A stretch of 64,000 bases of DNA from Algoriphagus locisalis (GTDB taxonomy: Bacteria; Bacteroidota; Bacteroidia; Cytophagales; Cyclobacteriaceae), in NCBI RefSeq assembly GCF_900116615.1, contig NZ_FPBF01000009.1, positions 62,001 to 126,000 on the forward strand, written 5' to 3'. Position 1 is the first letter of the stretch. Each line of letters begins with the position of its first letter. The notes below the pieces were generated by a model. That model was not told the origin of the DNA. It did no database searches and saw only the letters and a list, made by a program, of their open reading frames with translations. Made by a program: the position numbers and the translations under genes. This document shows positions 1 through 7,662 of the stretch, piece by piece.

Positions 1-130
1 TATGATTCTAGGTCAATCTGCTGCGGCTGCTGCTTCCTTGGCGATAGATCAAGGAATTGCCGTTCAGGAAGTGAAGTATGAAGAACTGAGAAAGATATTG
101 CTGGAGGAGGGTCAAGTACTGGAGCAGTAG
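1..130 (+). CDS. C-terminal end of a FAD-dependent oxidoreductase (partial)
   Basis: About 42 codons of a gene that begins outside the window are read from base 2 to the TAG at 128-130. The peptide contains GQSAAAAASLAID followed by a short acidic helix ending in GQVLEQ. This pattern is typical, from memory, of the C-terminus of FAD-dependent oxidoreductases of the FAD_oxidored type that often sit in Bacteroidota polysaccharide loci. The catalytic and nucleotide-binding parts lie outside the window, so function cannot be checked. It may be functionally linked to the SusC/SusD/sulfatase genes downstream, but 379 bases without a gene separate them. Confidence 0.55.
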   Translation, partial: MILGQSAAAAASLAIDQGIAVQEVKYEELRKILLEEGQVLEQ

Positions 131-509
131 CGATTCGAGTAATCAAAAGATATTCTTTCCTGAAGTCGTAAATCTTCCTTTTTTAGGCTCCTTTTACATT
201 TTTAGTAGCGATAACTCCAATTGGTGCTGAAAGTTTATAATAAGCAATTATGCTAAATTTTTTGACTTTCCTATAATTAGGTTATAATCGATCAGGACAG
301 CCTTTTGTACTTACAAATTGACAAAAATCAAAATTAGATATGCATGTTCTGATAGAGCTTAGTTAAAAATTTTTTTGAAGTACGTGGGAGTTTTAAATAA
401 ATTTTATTTTACATTAGGGCTCAAGTACTAAATAGGTCAGCTGTACTAAATTAAGAGTTGGTATCGCTAACACCTACCTAGCTTATTCTAAACCTTTAAT
501 TATATTATT
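131..509. other. Gene-free stretch upstream of susC
   Basis: This A+T-rich leader holds no credible ORF, RNA gene or clear hairpin. The only promoter-like arrangement I see is TTG at 458-460, an 18-base spacer and TAGCTTAT at 479-486. That matches the Bacteroidota TTG/TAnnTTTG consensus only partly. It presumably carries the promoter of the susC-susD unit. Confidence 0.4.
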
Positions 510-3500
510 ATGAGAAAAAAACTACTTTGTATTCAAAGGGTTTTGTTGACGGGTCTGCTCTATTGCCTGCTTTTCCCATGCATAGCGCAAGGGCTGATTG
601 CAGCAGAGACTAGCCAAAATACTACCCATTCATCAAGCAAGGACTTTAAGGAGAGTCTGGAAAGAAACTTCTTATCAGATCATGAGAAGGAAATCGAAGT
701 CACTGGTGTAGTAAAGGATGAAACTGAGTTTCCTCTTCCAGGCGTGACGGTGATTGAGAAAGGAACTACGAATGGTACCGTGACGGATCTAGACGGTAAG
801 TATTCTCTTACTGTTCAGGAAGGTGCTTCCTTAGTTTACTCATTTGTAGGCTACCAGACTCAAACAATTGAAGTTGGAGGCAGAAACTACATTGATATTT
901 TTTTACAGGACGATATTGGAGATCTAGATGAGGTGGTAGTTGTGGCTTATGGTACCCAAAAGAAAAGTAATCTGACGGGTTCCGTAACTGACTTAAAAGC
1001 TGATCGATTAGTTCAAACTCCTGTGACCAATGTGAAAGGTCTTTTGATCGGACAGGTTCCTGGTTTGATTTCCAACCAAAATCCAGGTTTGCCTGGAGAG
1101 GATAATGCAAATCTAAGCATCCGAGGTTTTGGAAATCCTCTGGTAATCGTGGATGGAATCGAATCTTACCTGGATAGGATAGATCCAAATGATATTGAAA
1201 CTATTACGGTATTGAAAGACGCATCTGCAGCTATCTATGGTGCTCGTGCAGGTAATGGCGTTATCTTGGTGACTACCAAAAGAGGTAAAGCTGGATCAAT
1301 GTCTGTGAACTATCATGGCTATGTGGCAACTCAGAAAAGACTCACCTTTGCAAATCAGGTAGATGCTGCCGGTTTTATGCGATTGGGTAGAGATGCCGTA
1401 TTCAATGCGCAGTACGATCCTCTAAATCCAGATGCACCGATCAGCTACGGTACATTGTTTACAGAAGAAAACCTGAACCTGTACGAATCAGGTGAGCTTC
1501 CAAGCTACAATTGGGTAGATGCTGTGTTGAAAGATACAGGATCTCCGATGATGAATCACAACCTGAGCTTCAGAGGCGGAAGCGAGAAGATAAGGTATTA
1601 TTCATCTATAGGCTATACCGGCCAAAGCGGAATTTTCAAAGGAGACTACGAGTATAAAAAGCTCACTTTGACTAACAACATGGATATTGACCTGTCCAAA
1701 AATCTGGTATTGACTATCAACGGACAATACATCAAAGAAGAAAAGGATTACTCTATCGTTGAGCCTTCGCAGATTTGGAATGACCTTCAAACGTCACAGC
1801 CAATTTTCAACCCAAATCTTCCTGATCCTGATAAAGCGCCATATTCTGGTTTTAATGAAAGATCACCTGTTGCCAGAATCCAACAGAAATTTGCTGGATA
1901 CAGTAAGACAGATATGCATACGCTGACAGGTGCGGCGGAACTTAAATACACCGTTCCTTTTGTAGAAGGACTAAGCGTAGGTGGTAAGGTAAACGTAAGA
2001 GCAAGGAATTTGCAAAATGCATCTTTGTCCACGCCTTACGATGTGTGGACTTATGATCCTAACGCTGTTACAGAGGATTTTGACGGATATACACTTGAAG
2101 GATCGATTTTGGGAAATAGTTTCTCAAGATCCTACTATTATGGTGGAGCAAATGACCCGAATAGCAGACTGCTTTCCAGAGCGTATGCTATGTATGAGAA
2201 GGCATTTGACAAGCACGAAATAGGATTTTTGGTATTTGGAGAGAAAGAAAACAATATTTTCAGAGATCTTACGGTGACCAGAACGGATCTTTTATCAACA
2301 GAAGTGCCTCAGATAGGAGGAACAAATGAACTGACCAGAAGTGTAGGGACAGGTAGAGACATAGAATATACTAGAATAAGTTTTGCGGGTAGATTTAACT
2401 ACGCGTATGATGAAAAGTATTTGTTGGAAGCGACACTACGTGCGGATGCCAGTTCAAAATTTGGGTCAAATGCCTGGGGATATTTTCCTTCTGTGTCAGT
2501 AGGTTGGAATATTGCCAGAGAGGACTTCTTGGCTAACTCAGCAGTGTTAGATCAGTTAAAGCTTCGTTTGTCATACAGTCAGACAGGTGTGGATAGCAAT
2601 GTAGGGAATACTTCGTTTAACTTCCTTTCTGGATTTGAAGAAGCTTCCGGGGCTGTTTATTACCTTGATGGAGTGCCTACGGCTATGATTAGCAATACAG
2701 GTCTGGTGAATCCTGATATTACTTGGGAAGAAACGACGCTTTATAATGCCGGGGTGGATTTGACCATGTTGAATGGTAAATTATATTCCAACTTCGACAT
2801 TTTCTATAGATATAGAGATGGATTGCTGAGAACTCCTCTGGAATCTCTTCCTTCTACTTTTGGAGCAGCTTTGCCTCAAGTGAATTTGGATTCCAGAAGT
2901 AACAGAGGTTTTGAACTTTTAATTGGAAACCAGGGTGCTTTTGGTGAATTCAAATACGATATCAGTGCAGGTGTAGCTTATGCCAGGGAGCGTTATGAAA
3001 ACTACCAGGAAGATATCAACATGGATGACCCTATTCAGGTACAATTTGACCAGCTAAGTGGCAGATGGGTGAATGTAGCCTTTGGTTACAAGGCAGACGG
3101 ACTCTTCAATACCCAAGCGGAAGTGGATCAGTACTTGGAGCAATACACTATAGAAGATATTAATGGCAGTCCAAAGCCGGGAGATATTCGCTATGTGGAT
3201 ATCACAGGAGATGGAGTTATCAATAGAGCAGATAGACATCAGATTGGTTTCGGTGCGGATCCGGATATTACCTATTCCCTTTCCCCACGACTTTCTTACA
3301 GAGGTTTCAGTCTGGCGATGCTATGGCAAGGTGGCACTAGATTCAATGTGAACATTTCCGGGTTGTATCGAGCAGCATTTGGTAATGAGCAGATTCCATT
3401 GGAGCTACATGAGCAATACACTTGGAAGCAAGACCCTAGCAACCCAGGAGTAGGAGCTAATCCTAATGCCCAATTGCCTGCATTTGAGCGAAATGGAGTT

Positions 3501-3776
3501 AGACCTTGGAACAATGTTAATTCAGATTTCTGGATGTACAATGGGACGTACATCCGTCTGAAAACGGCCACTTTATCCTATTCCTTGCCTAGCGTATTTT
3601 TGGATAAAATCGGCTTGAGCAATGCCAATGTTTACATGTCTGGTGATAATATTTTGTCATTTAACAACATGGGAATATTCAAGGATGCGGTAGATCCTGA
3701 GGAAGCTACCAGTGCTAATGCCTTCAAATTGCCTCTATTGAGAACAATGTCATTTGGTGTTCAACTCGGATTTTAA
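510..3776 (+). CDS. SusC/RagA-type TonB-dependent outer-membrane transporter
   Basis: 1,088 residues, the usual SusC length. An N-terminal signal segment (about residues 1-30) is followed by a carboxypeptidase-regulatory-like beta-sandwich (about 62-130, with PGVTVIEKGTTNGTVTD). Then comes the SusC signature region at about 140-155 and a TonB plug domain with SIRGFG, VDGI and the KDASAAIYGARAGNGVILVTT segment. The remainder is a beta-barrel ending in LGF with a terminal aromatic residue. It forms the TonB-powered pore for an oligosaccharide and is capped by the SusD lipoprotein encoded next. No STN domain is visible, so direct trans-envelope signalling through a FecR-type partner is not indicated. 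Its TAA is followed immediately by the SusD ATG, so the two are probably co-translated. The substrate cannot be read from sequence, but the downstream sulfatase suggests a sulfated glycan. Confidence 0.95.
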   Translation: MRKKLLCIQRVLLTGLLYCLLFPCIAQGLIAAETSQNTTHSSSKDFKESLERNFLSDHEKEIEVTGVVKDETEFPLPGVTVIEKGTTNGTVTDLDGKYSLTVQEGASLVYSFVGYQTQTIEVGGRNYIDIFLQDDIGDLDEVVVVAYGTQKKSNLTGSVTDLKADRLVQTPVTNVKGLLIGQVPGLISNQNPGLPGEDNANLSIRGFGNPLVIVDGIESYLDRIDPNDIETITVLKDASAAIYGARAGNGVILVTTKRGKAGSMSVNYHGYVATQKRLTFANQVDAAGFMRLGRDAVFNAQYDPLNPDAPISYGTLFTEENLNLYESGELPSYNWVDAVLKDTGSPMMNHNLSFRGGSEKIRYYSSIGYTGQSGIFKGDYEYKKLTLTNNMDIDLSKNLVLTINGQYIKEEKDYSIVEPSQIWNDLQTSQPIFNPNLPDPDKAPYSGFNERSPVARIQQKFAGYSKTDMHTLTGAAELKYTVPFVEGLSVGGKVNVRARNLQNASLSTPYDVWTYDPNAVTEDFDGYTLEGSILGNSFSRSYYYGGANDPNSRLLSRAYAMYEKAFDKHEIGFLVFGEKENNIFRDLTVTRTDLLSTEVPQIGGTNELTRSVGTGRDIEYTRISFAGRFNYAYDEKYLLEATLRADASSKFGSNAWGYFPSVSVGWNIAREDFLANSAVLDQLKLRLSYSQTGVDSNVGNTSFNFLSGFEEASGAVYYLDGVPTAMISNTGLVNPDITWEETTLYNAGVDLTMLNGKLYSNFDIFYRYRDGLLRTPLESLPSTFGAALPQVNLDSRSNRGFELLIGNQGAFGEFKYDISAGVAYARERYENYQEDINMDDPIQVQFDQLSGRWVNVAFGYKADGLFNTQAEVDQYLEQYTIEDINGSPKPGDIRYVDITGDGVINRADRHQIGFGADPDITYSLSPRLSYRGFSLAMLWQGGTRFNVNISGLYRAAFGNEQIPLELHEQYTWKQDPSNPGVGANPNAQLPAFERNGVRPWNNVNSDFWMYNGTYIRLKTATLSYSLPSVFLDKIGLSNANVYMSGDNILSFNNMGIFKDAVDPEEATSANAFKLPLLRTMSFGVQLGF

Positions 3777-5561
3777 ATGTCAAAACGAAAAAACATGAAT
3801 ATCATGAATTCAAGAATAATATTACTGATGCTACTGCTTACAGTATTTGCATCATGCGAAAGCGAATTGACCAAAACACCCGACTTTATTTCAGAAGAGG
3901 TTGTTTTCGAAGATAGGAGTCTAACTGAGGCATACCTTGCAAATGTATATCAAGATATGCTGTTCATTGATCTAGGTGGGCAGGCTCAGAATGACATGGG
4001 GATGATCCCAGCCGCTGGTGCGGAGCATATTAATTTTGCTAACTGGCAAACGCCAAACACTACCTATACAAGATCCTACACTGCTGCTTCAGGCGCAGGT
4101 CCTTTGGATTACTGGGGATACAATGCTATCAGAGACATTAATTACCTTCTCGAAAACATTGTATTGAGCGAGTCTTTGGATGAGGAGTATATTTTGCAAA
4201 AAATGACTGAGGCAAGATTCCTCAGAGCTTACACCTACTTCCAAATGGTGATTAGATTCGGTGGAGTGCCATTGATCACGAAAGTTCAAAATGTGGATGA
4301 TCCCGAGGAGGAGCTATATCCAGCCCGAGCCACAGAACAAGAGATTTATGAGTTTATCATTTCTGAGCTAGACGACATCATTCTCACCATGCCTGATCAG
4401 AAGTCAGGAGCTGCAGGTAGGGCTGATAAGTATGCTGCTTTATCCCTTCTTTCCAGAGCATCCTTGTATGCAGCAAGTATTGGAAATTTTAGTACAGTTC
4501 AGGCGGATGGCTTGGTAGGTATTGCTCCAGGTTCTACCCAAGGATACTACGAAAAGGCTTATGCTTCCTCCAAGGAAATCATGGACTCAGGTATGTTTTC
4601 TCTTTATAATAAGCATGATGACAAAACAGTCAACTTCAGCCAGCTTTTCTTGGATGAGGGAAATGATGAGGTGATTTTCGCAGAAGTTTTTGAACCGATT
4701 ATCAAAGGTCATTCGCTGGATAATCTTGCCACTCCTGCTGGATTTTTATCCACCTGGAATTCAAATTTCCCTGTGCTTTATGACATTGTGGAGATTTTTG
4801 ATTTTGTAGATGGAAGAAAGGGGACAGAAATTTCCAGAGATGAGTTGATTGAATCTAATTCCTGGGATATCGATGATTTCTTTGGTAATAGGGACCCGAG
4901 ATTCAAGGCTTCTGTATTCTATCCAGAGTCAGTTTGGCAAGGCGGCTTAGTGTATTTTCACTCCAGCACTACTTATACCAATGATGCCGGAGAGCGAGTA
5001 AAGGTGACGAGCGGAACATTGGACAGAAACGGGGAGGCATGGCCTGCCGCTGCTAATGCAAGAAATGTAAGAAACACGGCGTTGCTACTTCGCAAAAAGC
5101 TAGATGAAACCAACTTGGAGCCGATTTCAGGGAGGTCAGGTCAGGATTTCTACGTATTCAGATATGCAGAAACTTTGTTGAACTTTGCTGAAGCTGCGTT
5201 TTATCTTGGTAAAACCGGAGAAGCATTGGATGCTTTAAACCAACTTAGAGATAGAGCTGGGATGCCGGCTTTAACTGAAGCTACAGAAGATAATATCAGA
5301 CAGGAAAGGCAAGTGGAATTAGCCTTCGAAAGTCATAGATTCTGGGATTTGATCAGATGGAGAATTGCTCCGCAGTACCTAGATAAGGTAAGGACGAAAG
5401 GGTTGGTGTTTGACTACGATCTGGATGCAGATAAGTATGTGATTACGTTGAAAAATGCAGAAGGAACTGAGAGAGCTTTCGGGCCTGAACGATTCTATCT
5501 GCCAATCTCATTGGATAGAATAGCTGATAATCCTAACCTAGCCCAAAATCCAGGTTATTAA
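3777..5561 (+). CDS. SusD/RagB-type glycan-binding outer-membrane lipoprotein
   Basis: 594 residues. The N-terminus is a lipoprotein signal with LLLTVFASC, the Cys being the lipidation site. Two further in-frame ATGs (MNIMNSR) lie just inside, so the true start could be 6-9 codons later. The body has the SusD layout: an RDINYLLENI segment, TPR-like helices with EARFLRAYTYFQMV and near the end the RQVELAFESHRFWDLIRW signature of the C-terminal SusD domain. It ends in LAQNPGY, a common SusD ending. SusD proteins sit as a hinged lid on SusC and deliver oligosaccharide. The gene abuts susC with no spacer. Confidence 0.95.
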   Translation: MSKRKNMNIMNSRIILLMLLLTVFASCESELTKTPDFISEEVVFEDRSLTEAYLANVYQDMLFIDLGGQAQNDMGMIPAAGAEHINFANWQTPNTTYTRSYTAASGAGPLDYWGYNAIRDINYLLENIVLSESLDEEYILQKMTEARFLRAYTYFQMVIRFGGVPLITKVQNVDDPEEELYPARATEQEIYEFIISELDDIILTMPDQKSGAAGRADKYAALSLLSRASLYAASIGNFSTVQADGLVGIAPGSTQGYYEKAYASSKEIMDSGMFSLYNKHDDKTVNFSQLFLDEGNDEVIFAEVFEPIIKGHSLDNLATPAGFLSTWNSNFPVLYDIVEIFDFVDGRKGTEISRDELIESNSWDIDDFFGNRDPRFKASVFYPESVWQGGLVYFHSSTTYTNDAGERVKVTSGTLDRNGEAWPAAANARNVRNTALLLRKKLDETNLEPISGRSGQDFYVFRYAETLLNFAEAAFYLGKTGEALDALNQLRDRAGMPALTEATEDNIRQERQVELAFESHRFWDLIRWRIAPQYLDKVRTKGLVFDYDLDADKYVITLKNAEGTERAFGPERFYLPISLDRIADNPNLAQNPGY

Positions 5562-5580
5562 TTAGATTTCTTATAAAACG

Positions 5581-5605
5581 TAAGGCCAGACTCGTTCTGG
5601 CCTTA
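5581..5605 (+). terminator. Inverted repeat between susD and the sulfatase gene
   Basis: A perfect 10-base-pair stem (TAAGGCCAGA / TCTGGCCTTA) encloses a 5-base loop, 19 bases after the susD stop. No T-run follows. It could be a weak terminator or an mRNA-stabilising hairpin that lowers sulfatase expression relative to susCD, as in many polysaccharide loci. Confidence 0.5.
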
Positions 5606-5646
5606 TCCGTTTATATTCAACACAATTAGATTTTACAGTTTTTAAA

Positions 5647-7182
5647 ATGAAAATAAGACAATCCTTTCTTTCAGCTTTAGCTGTTTGTCTCCTGTTTTCC
5701 TGTTCGGAAAAGCCACGCACTGAAGCACCAGAAGAAAAACCTAATGTCCTAATCATCTATACCGATGATGTTGGGTATGGGGATCTTTCCATTTACGGAG
5801 GAAAAATCCTTACTCCAAATATTGATAAACTGGCAACGGACGGTTTGTTGTTCACCAATGCCTATGCGACAGCTGCTACCTGTACTCCATCGCGCTATTC
5901 CTTGTTAACTGGTGAATATGCTTGGAGAGCAAAAGGTCGAGGAGTTGCAGCTGGTGATGCTTCAGCTCTGATTCGTCCTGGCGTAGAGACACTTCCTTCC
6001 GTCATGCAGCGCGCTGGATATAGAACAGCCGTTATCGGTAAATGGCACTTGGGGCTAGGTGGTGATGAGGGGCCAGATTGGAACGGAGAGTTGAATCCGG
6101 GGCCTTTGGAAATAGGGTTTGATTATTCCTTTATCATCCCAGCTACCGGAGACCGTGTGCCAACGGTTTTTGTAGAGGATCATCATATTGTTGGACTTGA
6201 TCTGGCTGATCCTATTGAAGTGAATTATCGTGAAAAAATACGTGATGGTCCTACGGGAAAGGATAATCCTGAGCTTTTGAAAATGATGTGGTCGCACGGT
6301 CACAATCACAGTATTGTCAATGGAGTGAGTAGAATTGGTTATCAGAGGGGCGGAGAAGCGGCCATGTGGAGAGATGAAGACTTTGCACAGACTTTCGTGG
6401 ATAAAGCTTCTGCTTTCATCGATGAAGAATCCGACAAACCGTTCTTCATGTATTTCTCTACGCATGATATACACGTGCCAAGAATTGCCCATGAGCGTTT
6501 CCAAGGAGCAACTGATTTTGGTCCTCGTGGTGATGTGATTGTACAGTTGGATTGGCAAGTAGGGGAGCTGATGAAGTTGCTCAAAGAAAAGGGTTTTGAG
6601 GAAAATACGATTGTGATTTTCTCCAGTGATAATGGACCTGTTTTGGACGATGGGTATGTAGATCAAGCTAGAGAGTTGATAGCTGACCATAAGCAAACTG
6701 GTGAATTGAGTGGAGGGAAATATAGTGCGTTAGAAGCGGGTACGCGTGTTCCTTTTATCGTCAAGTGGCCTGCAAGTGTAAAGGCTGGCTCAACTTCTGA
6801 AGTGATGTTTAGCCAAGTAGATTTACTTGGATCTTTTGCTGGAAAAATGGGAGTTGAGTTCAACGCGAAGCAGGCAATTGACACGGAAAATCATTGGGGT
6901 GTTTTGATAGGCGAATCGAGTGAGGGCAGATATAGCTTGGTTCAAGAGGCATTGTTCAGTAATCTTGCCTACTTAAGAAGCGATGGGATGAAACTGATTC
7001 CAGCTAACGAAGGTCCTGAAATGGTGCCTTGGGGACCTATCATCTCGACTGGCTTCGCAAAGGAAGATCAACTTTTCGATATCAAATCTGATCCAAAAGA
7101 AACCCAAGATTTATCAGGAGACAAACCAGATGTTTTGTCTGAGATGAAAAAGGAGCTGGAAGCTATCGTGAAAAAGAACTGA
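5647..7182 (+). CDS. Lipoprotein sulfatase (arylsulfatase family, Cys-type)
   Basis: 511 residues with a lipoprotein signal (lipobox LFSC, Cys19), so it is likely anchored in the periplasm or at the cell surface. The sulfatase fold is recognisable from the metal-binding start NVLIIYTDDVGYGD (Asp40-Asp41) and the formylglycine motif C79-T-P-S-R with the downstream LTG. Further support comes from GKWHLG (about 132-137), HDIHVP and SSDNGP, a metal-binding Asp-Asn pair. Cys79 must be converted to formylglycine by an anaerobic or FGE-type maturase not encoded in this window. It should hydrolyse a sulfate ester on a glycan taken up by the neighbouring SusCD. The sulfatase subfamily and position specificity cannot be told by eye. 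A strong terminator follows. Confidence 0.92.
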   Translation: MKIRQSFLSALAVCLLFSCSEKPRTEAPEEKPNVLIIYTDDVGYGDLSIYGGKILTPNIDKLATDGLLFTNAYATAATCTPSRYSLLTGEYAWRAKGRGVAAGDASALIRPGVETLPSVMQRAGYRTAVIGKWHLGLGGDEGPDWNGELNPGPLEIGFDYSFIIPATGDRVPTVFVEDHHIVGLDLADPIEVNYREKIRDGPTGKDNPELLKMMWSHGHNHSIVNGVSRIGYQRGGEAAMWRDEDFAQTFVDKASAFIDEESDKPFFMYFSTHDIHVPRIAHERFQGATDFGPRGDVIVQLDWQVGELMKLLKEKGFEENTIVIFSSDNGPVLDDGYVDQARELIADHKQTGELSGGKYSALEAGTRVPFIVKWPASVKAGSTSEVMFSQVDLLGSFAGKMGVEFNAKQAIDTENHWGVLIGESSEGRYSLVQEALFSNLAYLRSDGMKLIPANEGPEMVPWGPIISTGFAKEDQLFDIKSDPKETQDLSGDKPDVLSEMKKELEAIVKKN

Positions 7183-7212
7183 TTTTAAGCTCAGAATGAG
7201 CATTGGAAACAG

Positions 7213-7247
7213 AAGACTGTCTCAGCGATGAGGCAGTCTTTTTTTAT
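7213..7247 (+). terminator. Rho-independent terminator after the sulfatase gene
   Basis: A 12-base-pair stem (AAGACTGTCTCA / TGAGGCAGTCTT, one G-T pair) with loop GCGA is followed by a T-run. It closes the susC-susD-sulfatase unit and separates it from padR. Confidence 0.85.
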
Positions 7248-7276
7248 TTCAGATTATTTATTCTACAAATATGAAA

Positions 7277-7304
7277 GTAATACATTACATTTACTTTTGT
7301 AAAT
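7277..7304 (+). promoter_or_regulatory. padR promoter -7 element with overlapping palindromes
   Basis: TACTTTTG at 7292-7299 is an exact match to the Bacteroidota -7 consensus TAnnTTTG, 21 bases before the padR ATG; no good TTG lies at the expected -33 position. Two inverted repeats cover it. GTAAT-AC-ATTAC is at 7277-7288 and ATTTAC-TTTT-GTAAAT is at 7289-7304, the second overlapping the -7 element. PadR proteins usually bind such palindromes in their own promoter, so autorepression is a reasonable inference. Confidence 0.5.
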
Positions 7305-7320
7305 ATAATAATAGATACTT

Positions 7321-7662
7321 ATGAAAGGCTATCATTTAGGTGAATTGGAAGAGTTGATTCTACTGACTGTGGGAATTTTGGATCAAGAAGCGTATGGCGT
7401 AGCAGTGCTTGAGGAGATAAAGAATCAAACGGGTAGGAAGGTGAATATCTCTGCAATCCATACCGTGTTAAGCAGACTGGAGGATAAAGGCTTTCTAAAA
7501 TCCCATATGGGAGGAGCGACTGAAGAAAGAGGAGGGAGAAGGAAGCGTCTATTCACGCTTTCTGCAACTGGCAGATCCGCAATCGAAGAAGTGAAGAGCT
7601 TGAGAAATAAACTATACGATCAACTTCCACCGCTTGCTTTAGACTTTTCTCATGGACAGTAA
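7321..7662 (+). CDS. PadR-family transcriptional regulator
   Basis: 113 residues, the short single-domain PadR size. The winged helix is visible: LGELEELILLTVGIL, EEIKNQTGRKVNISAIHTVL as recognition helix, and the LEDKGFLKS wing followed by GGRRKRLFTLSATG. A short C-terminal helix would form the dimer. Its last 11 bases overlap the start of the permease gene. This PadR plus prefix-domain permease pairing is a recurring arrangement in Bacteroidota, and PadR probably represses the pair until a ligand or envelope signal is met. The ligand is unknown. Confidence 0.9.
   Translation: MKGYHLGELEELILLTVGILDQEAYGVAVLEEIKNQTGRKVNISAIHTVLSRLEDKGFLKSHMGGATEERGGRRKRLFTLSATGRSAIEEVKSLRNKLYDQLPPLALDFSHGQ

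Noticed and set aside
6055..6696. Long minus-strand ORF (213 codons) opposite the sulfatase gene
   Set aside because: It lies fully antisense to a clear sulfatase, has no domain or credible start context, and its residue composition is that of a reversed coding frame.
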